Of a stretch of DNA of 28,035 nt, positions 17,099-25,241 are shown in pieces. How positions within the stretch are numbered: the first letter of the stretch is position 1; every line of letters begins with the position of its first letter. Source of the stretch: Bacteroidota bacterium (lineage in GTDB: Bacteria > Bacteroidota > Bacteroidia > J057 > JADKCL01). Where the stretch lies: NCBI GenBank assembly GCA_016718825.1, contig JADKCL010000059.1, forward strand, positions 1 to 28,035, in the 5' to 3' direction. The notes under the pieces were generated by a model. That model was not told the DNA's origin. It saw only the letters and a list, made by a program, of their open reading frames with translations, and did no database searches. A program made the translations under genes and the position numbers.

Positions 17099-18562
17099 GT
17101 GAAAGGCAGTTTAGTACATGCCATCATTGCGAGTCTCGATGAAAAATCGAGGAGGAAATTCCTTGCCTCGAGACCAGCAAACAAGGATTGGGAGCAAATT
17201 TCCCAGCTTTTCCGATTGTTGGCCAAGCAAGATCAGTACAGTGAGGCGGCCTTATTGGGAGGTACCGGACAGACAAAGCGCGTCAAAAACATCCAAATTG
17301 AGCAGCTAGGGCAAGAATTGGTGTCATTTATCGGCGAAGGAAAGCCGGATGTGATCGTGCACCAAATTTTGGCAACAGCACCGCACGTCATTGAAAACCG
17401 ACTCGAGCGGCAGGCTGTAGAGCTTGTCGAATGGGGGATTTCATTGGCCGAATCTTCGGAAAACTACCATGCCGTGCAGGCACTTTGGCGACTTGCCGAA
17501 CTTTTCCCAGAGCCACGGCCGCAATTTCGCGGCATGACTTACGAGCATGCGCTTGCCTGCGCAGGCAATTTGATTGGCTATCGGCAAATTGAAGTGCGCC
17601 TTCGGCAAACGCCAACGATCCCTGACCTGGAGGAACGAATCGCCATTTTGGAAGAAATTGAGGCATCACCCTTGCTGGAAAGTCCCGGTATGGCGCTGAG
17701 CTACGAGGCACGGCTCCTGTATTGGCGTATTAAGGCGATCTGTAAGTATCTGGTAAAAAATTATGGCGCCGCCATCGCCCCACAGACCAATTTGGTCGCG
17801 GTGCTTGCGGAGAGAACAGAAGCAGACCCGGAAATTGCAAGAAGGTGGATCAAGGAATCGGGAACTTTGGCAGCGCTCCACGGCGTGATGAACAATTTTG
17901 ATTTGGCAAAAATGGTATGGAATGACATTTCAACTTTTGAAACGCCGACCCTTACCCTTCACTGCGAAAAAATCAAACAGATGTTCCCGGCGATGATCAC
18001 CGTGGGAATGGACACAGGAGATGAGCTGTTTACCGAGCAAGCAGTTGCTACCGGATTGTCTCTGATGAAATCTAGTCCGCACCTTTTCTCAGTTGGCCTT
18101 CAATGTGATGTTTTGTTTCATTGTGCCAGCTATTTTATTGCCTCCAATCGAGTAGATAAGGCCACCAAAATACTCTATAGGTTACGCGGGTTCCAGAAAT
18201 CGAATTTCAGGCAACCTGTTTATGCGATGACGAAGGCTTTGGAAATCATTTTGGAAATCGAATTGGGGGCCCATGATGATGCGATACGCCTTTGCAAAAA
18301 CCTGCGTATGTCCAAACATGATCGATGCGTGCCCGGATTGGGAGTTGGATTGCAAATTTTGGCAGCAGTGGCAGCATCCATTAGTCAGCCGGGATTCAGG
18401 TGGTCACAGATTTCCGCAAATTCGCAATTCCAAAAGATGGTCCAAGACCTCGAAGGCCAACCTGTATTGGACTATTTCAATCTGGTGGCCTGGATTCAGT
18501 CAAAGGCAATTGGGCACCCGATGATGAAACAACTTCACCATCGGGCATATCCAAACGGGTAA
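17099..18562 (+). CDS. Alpha-helical repeat (TPR-like) protein of unknown function
   Basis: A 487-residue cytoplasmic-looking protein with no signal peptide or membrane helix. It begins with GTG at 17099; the next in-frame Met is about 145 residues in, and the N-terminal helix is shared with a relative, so GTG is right. The chain is nearly all helix, in pairs of the TPR/solenoid type (for example LYWRIKAICKYLVKNYGAAIAP, VDKATKILYRLRGF). The first ~80 residues (VHAIIASLDEKSRRKF, then ISQLFRLLAKQDQYSEAALL) align in pattern with the start of the protein at 22076 (HALVQSLSKAERKQV, then LLLLDALLGQPFYNEKDLI), so the two are distant members of one family. The likely role is a protein-protein scaffold; the partner is unknown. 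It ends 8 bases from the convergent gene at 18571. Confidence 0.82.
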   Translation: MKGSLVHAIIASLDEKSRRKFLASRPANKDWEQISQLFRLLAKQDQYSEAALLGGTGQTKRVKNIQIEQLGQELVSFIGEGKPDVIVHQILATAPHVIENRLERQAVELVEWGISLAESSENYHAVQALWRLAELFPEPRPQFRGMTYEHALACAGNLIGYRQIEVRLRQTPTIPDLEERIAILEEIEASPLLESPGMALSYEARLLYWRIKAICKYLVKNYGAAIAPQTNLVAVLAERTEADPEIARRWIKESGTLAALHGVMNNFDLAKMVWNDISTFETPTLTLHCEKIKQMFPAMITVGMDTGDELFTEQAVATGLSLMKSSPHLFSVGLQCDVLFHCASYFIASNRVDKATKILYRLRGFQKSNFRQPVYAMTKALEIILEIELGAHDDAIRLCKNLRMSKHDRCVPGLGVGLQILAAVAASISQPGFRWSQISANSQFQKMVQDLEGQPVLDYFNLVAWIQSKAIGHPMMKQLHHRAYPNG

Positions 18563-18570
18563 TTGTAGAT

Positions 18571-18864
18571 TTACAGATTTGCGATCAAGACCGTATCGGT
18601 TGAGCCATCGGCATTCATCACCACCACCGAATAACCCTCAGAAACCACATCAATGGTTACCCGGCCGATTGCGTACATGTCTACCAATTCATTGTAGGTG
18701 AAATTTACGTGGTCTTCTACCTGATGTAAAATCGCCGTAACGGTAGACCACGGTAGTTCGGTTTGCTCCGCGGCGCAGGATGCCATCATTGGCCTCGCCT
18801 GAACGGCTGCGGTGGTCAATGTCAAACAGCAAAATAGGGCAAATAGAGTACAATTACGTTTCAT
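18571..18864 (-). CDS. Small exported protein of unknown function
   Basis: A 97-residue protein with a signal peptide (MKRNCTLFALFCCLTLTTAA, cleavage likely after VQA) and a mature part of ~70 residues. The mature part starts near a Cys, contains an acidic helix (TVTAILHQVEDHVNFTYNEL) and ends in beta-like text with MNADGSTDTVLI. No family recognised. A CCAATTT-TTAYCTT motif shared with two other genes of exported proteins stands about 72 bases before the ATG. It converges tightly on the helical repeat gene and may use the same terminator space. Confidence 0.65.
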   Translation of the reverse strand: MKRNCTLFALFCCLTLTTAAVQARPMMASCAAEQTELPWSTVTAILHQVEDHVNFTYNELVDMYAIGRVTIDVVSEGYSVVVMNADGSTDTVLIANL

Positions 18865-19042
18865 GGTACAAACGTTTAGGGGTTGAAAATCAGTATGAGC
18901 CAGCCGACAAACCCATGAGGAGGGAGCGGCAAGTTTAAGATAAGAAATTGGTCACAAATCCCACCATACCACCTTGGCGGCCTGACGAATTTCCATTCAA
19001 TTACGCGTAAGATTCTGGGCTAGTTTTAAGCTCGTTACTGAC

Positions 19043-19762
19043 TTAGCCGCGCTCGACTTCGTAAGCATGTCGCGCATCGTCATTGGCCTCGCGCCCAGCG
19101 CGATCTTGTGCGAGCGCCTGCATGATGCGCACGATGTGGGCACCAATTTCTTCCCCCTTGTTGAGCAACATCAAATGCGTGCCCCCGCGCACCGGAATGC
19201 AGTTGCGAATGTACCGGATCGGAAATATGCGGTCTTGGTCGCCATGAATATGAAAAAGTCGCGGAGTATGCGCTTCATGACGCCAATTCACGGCTTGGTG
19301 GATCGCCCAATCGGTATGTACAGGATCCAAATCCGATTTCATGAGGTGAATGAATGCGTGTTCTGCTGGCGTTTGAGGGTCATTCATCCATTTGTAGGCG
19401 AATCCAAACTCCTTGCCGATCTCCGTGGGCACCAATTTGTGAAGGCTGAAGGAAGATGTCAGCCACATGCCCAAAGGCCGTTCGCGGAAACTTTTGATGC
19501 TTGAAATGAGAATGACCGTGGCTTCGGGCAGCAGCTTGGCCATCTCCTGCGCAATGAGCCCGCCAAACGAATAACCCACCAAAACCGGTGAGGTGTCCCC
19601 GTCCAACCTTGCCACCATCCTTGCAGCATAAGCCGCAATCCGCTCATTGGCCTTGGGTCGCATCCAATCCAAATAGACCTTTTCGTAGCCGGGCAAATGC
19701 AACTCGGCAAACACCCTGCGGTCGGTCGCCACCCCTGGAATCAAGTAAACTCTCTGTTCCAT
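19043..19762 (-). CDS. Alpha/beta hydrolase
   Basis: A 239-residue alpha/beta-hydrolase-fold enzyme, probably a soluble esterase or thioesterase-like protein. The nucleophile elbow is GYSFGG (residues 63-68, Ser65). The acid is likely Asp175 or Asp177 in HGDQDRIFP, and the His is His196 in GGTHLML. The N-terminal strand VYLIPGVATDRRVF carries the oxyanion loop region. The lid between residues 90 and 160 is small. No signal peptide, so it is cytoplasmic. The substrate cannot be told from the sequence. It is a single gene with its own promoter region, followed by about 180 bases before the next minus-strand start. Confidence 0.88.
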   Translation of the reverse strand: MEQRVYLIPGVATDRRVFAELHLPGYEKVYLDWMRPKANERIAAYAARMVARLDGDTSPVLVGYSFGGLIAQEMAKLLPEATVILISSIKSFRERPLGMWLTSSFSLHKLVPTEIGKEFGFAYKWMNDPQTPAEHAFIHLMKSDLDPVHTDWAIHQAVNWRHEAHTPRLFHIHGDQDRIFPIRYIRNCIPVRGGTHLMLLNKGEEIGAHIVRIMQALAQDRAGREANDDARHAYEVERG

Positions 19763-19837
19763 AGCCGATGTTACGGATTTTGAAGGAAAAGGTGAAATTT
19801 TGGTGCAAAACCTGCCTTCAAACCCCGCCTAAAGCCC

Positions 19838-19875
19838 AAAAAAATTGCGCCCTACCATTTGGCGGGGCGCAATTT
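19838..19875 (-). terminator. Strong rho-independent terminator of the 651-residue protein gene
   Basis: A perfect 11-base inverted repeat (AAATTGCGCCC at 19842-19852 and its complement at 19865-19875) with a 12-base loop. Read on the minus strand it is followed by a T-run (A-run 19838-19844), about 30 bases after the stop at 19907. It is the clearest terminator in the window. Confidence 0.88.
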
Positions 19876-19906
19876 CTCAACGAAGTTCAATCTAAAACAG
19901 GATGCC

Positions 19907-21862
19907 TCAAGCTTCAAAGTAGAAGTACTTTTCTTTTGGACCCCTGTATTCGGAACTGTATCCATTGTGGCGCAACAGCACAATGTGAAGCCTGACGATG
20001 TAAACACAAGTATGGTCAGGCCTTGGCGTAATCGTCACCAATGGGCTATGGACAGCTGCAATGCCGGGCCGTGGCACATTGTTCACGAGCAACAAATGGT
20101 TGCCCGGATTGGTGACCGGCGCACCGCCCGATGGCCAGGCATAGAAGGTGCCATCCGCACTGTGGGCAGTCAGCGTCGCAGACCCGAGATGCGAATGATA
20201 GACCGTGTAGGCAACATTCACATCCTCCTTGCTGAAGGCCACGCAGTCGCCAACAAAGGAATTGCCCCGCTTCAAGGCCAATTCATAGTGTGGCGCAGCA
20301 TTGCTCACGACCATTGCATTGAGGGTGATTCCATTTCCCGGACGGGGATCGCCCGTGACACGGTCCTTGGTTTCGAAACGGATGGCAACTTTTGGAATGC
20401 TGAAGCGGTTCCCGACAGGAAATTCATCGCCAATCTGCAAACCGACCGGCCCAACGGGAGCCTCGCCCACTGACAAGGAAACCGTATTGAAGTTCATCAA
20501 TTGATTTCCATCGTTGGCCCAACCATAGTCGCCAACATTGACGCTGATCGCCGAGAGGCCGTTGGCAATCCGGTTGGCATTTGCGGTCACCAAGGCACGC
20601 GACGCAGCGTTGGTCACATCGACCCAGCCTTGTGCATCCACATCCTCAGCAGCCATCGTCACGCCGACCGACAGGTAGCTGAACGTGGGGAAAGCCGTCC
20701 ATTTGTAGAGCGTACCAAGATTCGCGCCCGGCACAAAGAGTCCGGGGCCAAATTCGCCGAGGCTCCCGCCGATGATCGCGGCATTGGGGCTGTCAAATTC
20801 GGCAGCGGGCGTAGCAGCAAGGGTGTTGCCACGTGTGCTACGGACAATGCGGAATCGGTAAAGCGGGCAATCTGCACGGGTTGGATCCGGAACTTGACCA
20901 TTGAGCGAACTCTGGCTAAAGATCGCATACTTCCGGCCACCCAAATCAGCATAACCTTCGTCGTCAAACGCATGCGGATTGTCTTCGGTGGAAATCGGAA
21001 ATGCCGTTCCTACTTTGTTCCAAACGGGGTCAATCGGTGCTGTCCCGGGTGGAATCGGCAGTTCGACACAGAATGAGAAGCAAGCACAATGACCCACGTC
21101 TTTGCGTCCGGGCTTTTTGCCATCGGCACGAGTCTCCTTGAGCAAAGGCGTGCCATCGGCGGCCTCTACGACAAAATAGACATCCGGCCCGAGCGTACCG
21201 CCAAACGGCGTCTCGACATTGATGCCGATCCAAGAGAGGAAGGTCCGCTTGAAGTCGATCGAATGGTAGTAGATCGTAAAGCGACCATCCGAATTGGTCG
21301 TCGCCGTTCCCAGCACATCGTCGGTGATCACATCGGCATCCATCGCCTTGACTTTGACGCCGCGGGCAGGGACGTCTCTGCTTTGGCAGATGGTGATGCG
21401 GCCACAAATCACCCACAGGTCAAACCATTCGAGCAGGCGGCACCAAAATGCCTTGGGGATGATGTAGTCCCACTGAAACCTTGCGATTTGCTGATCTTGG
21501 GAATATTGCCAATTGGGCAAAATCGTCGTCAAATAGACCAAAACGGGGCCTCGTTCCGATTTACCCCCGTCAGGAGCGTCGATTTCTGCCACGATCCGCA
21601 AAGGACCTTCGGTGTAACGATCCAACTTGGCCAAATAGTGACCGGTCTCGTCCAACTTCGCTTCGCCGACCAATTGGCCATCCAGCGATTTGACCTCCTC
21701 GGCGCTGACCACCCGCAAGGTGTCTTTGGTGTTGGCAGCGAGTTCTGCATAGACCTCACGTGTTGCCTCAACGCGGTAAAACTTGATTTTGGAATGCACA
21801 AGGGGATTCCTGCAATCTGTACAAGCCTCGCTGTACAGTTTGCCTTCGATGATAAAAGCCAT
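19907..21862 (-). CDS. 651-residue protein with transthyretin-like domains, no export signal, unknown function
   Basis: The N-terminus (MAFIIEGKLYSEACTDC) has no signal peptide and there is no type IX sorting domain at the end (the C-terminus is KEKYFYFEA), so it should be cytoplasmic or exported by another route. Residues 1-90 and about 153-235 each look like a transthyretin/CarboxypepD_reg-like beta sandwich: an early strand with Cys (GKLYSEACTDC; GRITICQ), a middle strand (IKFYRV; VKVKAMDAD), then D-x-x-G-x-(Y/F) (DETGHYLAKL; SDGRFTIYY). CTDC (14-17) and HCACFSFC (258-265) are Cys clusters. The rest is beta-rich with long Gly/Asp loops. Single gene with its own terminator, divergent from the solenoid gene at 22076. 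Roles such as a contractile-injection cargo or a structural particle protein are speculative. Confidence 0.85.
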   Translation of the reverse strand: MAFIIEGKLYSEACTDCRNPLVHSKIKFYRVEATREVYAELAANTKDTLRVVSAEEVKSLDGQLVGEAKLDETGHYLAKLDRYTEGPLRIVAEIDAPDGGKSERGPVLVYLTTILPNWQYSQDQQIARFQWDYIIPKAFWCRLLEWFDLWVICGRITICQSRDVPARGVKVKAMDADVITDDVLGTATTNSDGRFTIYYHSIDFKRTFLSWIGINVETPFGGTLGPDVYFVVEAADGTPLLKETRADGKKPGRKDVGHCACFSFCVELPIPPGTAPIDPVWNKVGTAFPISTEDNPHAFDDEGYADLGGRKYAIFSQSSLNGQVPDPTRADCPLYRFRIVRSTRGNTLAATPAAEFDSPNAAIIGGSLGEFGPGLFVPGANLGTLYKWTAFPTFSYLSVGVTMAAEDVDAQGWVDVTNAASRALVTANANRIANGLSAISVNVGDYGWANDGNQLMNFNTVSLSVGEAPVGPVGLQIGDEFPVGNRFSIPKVAIRFETKDRVTGDPRPGNGITLNAMVVSNAAPHYELALKRGNSFVGDCVAFSKEDVNVAYTVYHSHLGSATLTAHSADGTFYAWPSGGAPVTNPGNHLLLVNNVPRPGIAAVHSPLVTITPRPDHTCVYIVRLHIVLLRHNGYSSEYRGPKEKYFYFEA

Positions 21863-22075
21863 AAGAATATAGAGGGTTAAGAATTTCTAATCGTGATGGG
21901 ACAAAAGTCTGGTAATCGGGGGCGCAACAAAAAAGAGAAATTTCAAAATATAAGGTTTTCAAAATGACAAACAATTCGACAAATGATTCATAAATCGTAT
22001 TTTTGGCGCGATATTGTAGTATCAAAATAAGTATTTCATTCCCATGGCATTGTTTTTTTCTCTTCGCATCCCCAA

Positions 22076-23590
22076 ATGAGTGCCGACCTCCATGCCTTGG
22101 TTCAAAGTCTTTCAAAAGCAGAGCGAAAGCAGGTCCGGATGCAAGGCATGCATACAAACGGCAGCCCGAGCAATTATTTGTTGCTGTTGGACGCATTGCT
22201 TGGCCAGCCATTTTATAACGAAAAGGATCTGATTGAAAAGTTTGCAGGAACAAAGATGCTCGGCAATTTTTCTGTCGCAAAAGCCTACCTCCTGAGTGCG
22301 ATTGTAAGGGCAGGGACCCAGCGTCAGGAGGGCAGATCGGTGGAGGCGACACTGAGAAGGCGCATCGACGAGGTCGAATATTTGCTGGAGAAGGGAATGG
22401 ACCGCCTTGCCCGCAAGGCTTTGGAAAAGGCTCTCCATACTGCGCGAGCCATCGATTTACCTGCCCACAAGGCAGAATTGTTGCGTTGGAAACGCCGATT
22501 GGTCAACAAAAACCCGGGAAAAACTCAGCCCGAATTGTTGGAGGAGATCAAGGAGGAGGAATTGCTGGCCTTGGAACAGCAATTGCTCGATGCAAAATTG
22601 CGCATCCTTCGGGCGCAGGCACAGACACTCTTTGCAGAGAATGCCTTTGCCCGCACACGTGAAACCCAGGCCCAGCTCACGATCATCCAATCAGATCCCG
22701 CCATGCAAGCACCTGCAAGACAATATTCCTTTCATGCCCGACAAACGCGGAATGCGATCCTCTCCATTTGTTACCGCATGCTCGGAAAGGACAGTGACGC
22801 CCTTCAGTCGCTAAAAACAGCCTACTCCGAATGGGCACACCGAAAAGATCTCATTCTCACATTTCCAGACCAATACCTGCAAGTGCTCGTAAGTTTCCTT
22901 GATGCATGCATCAGCTCAAGAGATTTTGCGCTCTACATCCAAAATGCAGATGCACTTCGTCAATTTCAGTCTTCCGTTCCCAAACTGAATGCCCTTGCCA
23001 CACTGCTTCGCATCAACTTTGAGTTACGCTATTCCTTGCTCTCAGGAGATTTTGAACATGGTCGCGCTGCGGGAATACATGCCTACGCGGCCATGGAATC
23101 CCACGCTCGTGCAGCGGATCCCAGCATTGAAGCCACACTTCTGTATAATCTCAGCTCGTTTCATTTTTTACAGGGAGACTACAAAAAGGCGTTGCAGGCC
23201 ATTAACTTGATCTTGAACCGGCAGGCCTCCCCCATCCGGCAGGACATTGCGGATGCTGCCCGACTGATGGAAATGGCGATTCATTTGGACTTACACAATT
23301 TGGACCTAGTGGAGTCCTTGCAACGCGCCATGCACCGCCGATTGCGCCTTCATCCCCGGATCGAGGACTTTGAAAACATCCTCGTTCGGGGTCTCAAAAA
23401 GTGGTGGGAAGCCATTCCTGCGCAGCAGGATGCCATTCTCCGAGAGACATACCGCGAAATTTGGGAACTTGAAGGAGCAGGCAGCATCATTGGTCGGCAA
23501 GAAATCCTCTTGTGGCTACGCAGCAAAATCGATGGAATCTCCCCGGCAATCCTCATTCGAAAGGAGGGCCTTGGAGCCTTGAAGCTGTGA
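22076..23590 (+). CDS. Alpha-helical repeat (TPR-like) protein, relative of the 17099 protein
   Basis: A 504-residue, almost all-helical protein without signal or membrane segments. The N-terminus (HALVQSLSKAERKQVRMQG) followed by LLLLDALLGQPFYNEKDLIEKF resembles the N-terminal ~80 residues of the gene at 17099. Residues about 95-200 are rich in Lys/Glu/Leu/Gln and probably form a long coiled-coil hairpin (LLEEIKEEELLALEQQLLDAK). The C-terminal half has TPR-like pairs (LYNLSSFHFLQGDYKKALQAI). ATG 22076 is supported by that shared start. An N-terminal capping domain plus solenoid suggests a scaffold or regulator family expanded in this genome. The partner is not evident; it is divergent from the transthyretin-like gene across 213 bases. 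Confidence 0.82.
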   Translation: MSADLHALVQSLSKAERKQVRMQGMHTNGSPSNYLLLLDALLGQPFYNEKDLIEKFAGTKMLGNFSVAKAYLLSAIVRAGTQRQEGRSVEATLRRRIDEVEYLLEKGMDRLARKALEKALHTARAIDLPAHKAELLRWKRRLVNKNPGKTQPELLEEIKEEELLALEQQLLDAKLRILRAQAQTLFAENAFARTRETQAQLTIIQSDPAMQAPARQYSFHARQTRNAILSICYRMLGKDSDALQSLKTAYSEWAHRKDLILTFPDQYLQVLVSFLDACISSRDFALYIQNADALRQFQSSVPKLNALATLLRINFELRYSLLSGDFEHGRAAGIHAYAAMESHARAADPSIEATLLYNLSSFHFLQGDYKKALQAINLILNRQASPIRQDIADAARLMEMAIHLDLHNLDLVESLQRAMHRRLRLHPRIEDFENILVRGLKKWWEAIPAQQDAILRETYREIWELEGAGSIIGRQEILLWLRSKIDGISPAILIRKEGLGALKL

Positions 23591-23674
23591 GATCCTGGGG
23601 TCGCTTGTTGCTTGACGACAACGACTTGGACAAAAAAATTGTAGCTTCGCAGCCTCAATCAACGCATTGCATGT

Positions 23675-24508
23675 ATGGCCACGCTTGAAAACGATATCGT
23701 TCCACCGTCCAAAGATCTTGTCCGCGAACTGGCAAAACCGTTTCAAACGTGGTTCAGTCCCCGCATCTACGGGTTTGACAAAATCGAACGCGAGCGTCCG
23801 GCTTTGTATGTGAGCAACCACACAATCCTGGGCTTGACCGACGGATTTTTCCTCGGGCTGGAAATGTACCTGCAAAAGGACATCATGCTGCGCCCACTCG
23901 TGGACCACATGCATTGGGAGATTCCGTTTTGGCGGCAGCTGATCAAAAACGTGGGCATGGTTCCGGGTACACGTGAAAGTTGTGCCGCGCTCATGGAAGC
24001 CGGCGAACATGTACTCGTCTTCCCGGGAGGACGACGCGAAGTCTGCAAACAAAAAGGCGAAGCCTACCAATTGATCTGGCGCAACCGCACCGGATTTGCC
24101 CACATGGCCGTGGCCCATGGCTACGACATCATCCCGGTGGCGACCATCGGCGCCGAAGAAATGTTTGACATTCTCGTCGACGCCAAGGATGTGATGAATT
24201 CGCCGCTCGGTGCTTGGATTCAGAACTCTGGCTTCGCAGACAAATACTTGCATGGCGGCGAAAACCTTCCGCCCATCGTCAAAGGCATCGGTCGCTCCAT
24301 CATTCCCAAGCCGCAGCGCCACTATATCATGGTCGGCGAACGCATAAACACGACGCGCTTCAATGGCGAGGCCCAGGACCATGAAGCTTTGGTCGGCGTA
24401 CGGCAAGAGGTGGAGCATGCATTTGCAAGGATGTTTGAAGATTTGCAGGCTTTGCGGAAAAATGATCAGGACGAGGAATGGTGGCGCAAGATTCTCAAAA
24501 ACTGGTAA
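23675..24508 (+). CDS. Phospholipid/glycerol acyltransferase, MGAT/TMEM68-like branch
   Basis: A 277-residue acyltransferase of the LPLAT superfamily, likely acting at the inner membrane on glycerolipids. Motif I is SNHTILGLTD (residues 47-56): His49 to Asp56 has six residues between them, unlike the HX4D of PlsC. Motif III FPGGRRE (116-122) followed by a Lys/Glu/Tyr stretch and RNRTGFAHMAVAHGYDIIPV (137-156) is typical of the plant/animal DGAT-like and TMEM68-like branch rather than PlsC. There is no clear membrane helix. Substrates may be monoacylglycerol, diacylglycerol or wax-type alcohols. The gene stands alone; the preceding gene ends 84 bases upstream and the next begins 228 bases downstream. 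Confidence 0.87.
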   Translation: MATLENDIVPPSKDLVRELAKPFQTWFSPRIYGFDKIERERPALYVSNHTILGLTDGFFLGLEMYLQKDIMLRPLVDHMHWEIPFWRQLIKNVGMVPGTRESCAALMEAGEHVLVFPGGRREVCKQKGEAYQLIWRNRTGFAHMAVAHGYDIIPVATIGAEEMFDILVDAKDVMNSPLGAWIQNSGFADKYLHGGENLPPIVKGIGRSIIPKPQRHYIMVGERINTTRFNGEAQDHEALVGVRQEVEHAFARMFEDLQALRKNDQDEEWWRKILKNW

Positions 24509-24710
24509 AGGCCTGATCAACAGCCCCGAAACAGCATTCTGTAAAAAATTTTACCGCGCAGTAAGGGACAATCCACCTTCGGATGTCTTGGAGACGTACA
24601 CCCTACATCTTCAAAGCGTTTGAAAAATGATGCCTTCCAATATCCGGCCCCCGAGCCATGCATGCGCCGCGCGCAATGTAAACTTCATCAACCCTCGGCC
24701 CAAATTTGCT

Positions 24711-24718
24711 TATCTTTC
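24711..24718 (+). promoter_or_regulatory. Possible -7 box of the cytochrome/copper-oxygenase operon
   Basis: TATCTTTC, one base from TAnnTTTG, ends 18 bases before the ATG at 24737 within a longer CCAAATTTGCTTATCTTT motif. No good -33 TTG stands at the expected distance. Confidence 0.35.
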
Positions 24719-24736
24719 ATCCTCCAAATCAGCATT

Positions 24737-25213
24737 ATGAAAGGTAACAAAATCGTGTGGGCAACCTGCCTCCTTCTGCTCAGTCTCTCCATGGGCTGCA
24801 AGGAAGAGGTCGAATACGTTGCGCCCGACTCCAGCTTCGGGCTGATCTACGACCAGATTTTTGCGCCGAGTTGTGCGCTGAGTGGTTGCCACCTTGCACC
24901 TGTCAAAAAGCGGGACCTGCTTGGCGAACCGCCTTACCTCGCCGGCGAAGCGACCTTTGCTGCGCTGATCAATGTGACGCCGACGCAAACACAGGCTGCT
25001 TCGGCAGGTCTCAAACTTGTGATGCCGGGAAATCCCGACTCCAGTTTTCTCTACCAAAAAGTCATCTACGACAGCAGCAACTTTGCATTCGGTGCAAAAA
25101 TGCCGAGTGGGGGCCTGACGATGACCGCGAATCAAATTCTCTTTTTGCGGCAATGGATCGCTGCCGGCGCCCCGCTCACCGGCCATGTCGCTGACCGCAG
25201 TTTAATGCAATGA
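24737..25213 (+). CDS. Cytochrome-c-like lipoprotein with a CX4CH motif
   Basis: A 158-residue lipoprotein: signal WATCLLLLSLSMGC with Cys21 as the lipid-bearing residue, which fixes the start at ATG 24737 over an open frame beginning at 24620. The mature part contains IYDQIFAPSCALSGCHLAP, a Cys-x4-Cys-His motif (46, 51, 52) in place of CXXCH. Later come VMPGNPDSSFLYQKV, GAKMPSGG (Met122, a likely axial ligand position) and LRQWIAAGAP, all typical of small surface cytochrome-like domains in Bacteroidota and Planctomycetes. Whether CX4CH binds haem c is not certain. It is the first gene of a unit with the copper mono-oxygenase-like protein 28 bases downstream, which suggests it passes electrons to that enzyme. 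Confidence 0.85.
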   Translation: MKGNKIVWATCLLLLSLSMGCKEEVEYVAPDSSFGLIYDQIFAPSCALSGCHLAPVKKRDLLGEPPYLAGEATFAALINVTPTQTQAASAGLKLVMPGNPDSSFLYQKVIYDSSNFAFGAKMPSGGLTMTANQILFLRQWIAAGAPLTGHVADRSLMQ

Positions 25214-25241
25214 AATTTCAAAAATCCAGATCCCTTTGATC

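Noticed and set aside
21089..21880. 263-codon plus-strand frame opposite the transthyretin-like gene.
   Set aside because: Antisense shadow; no start signal or domain, and the minus frame has an intact beta-sandwich protein and a terminator.
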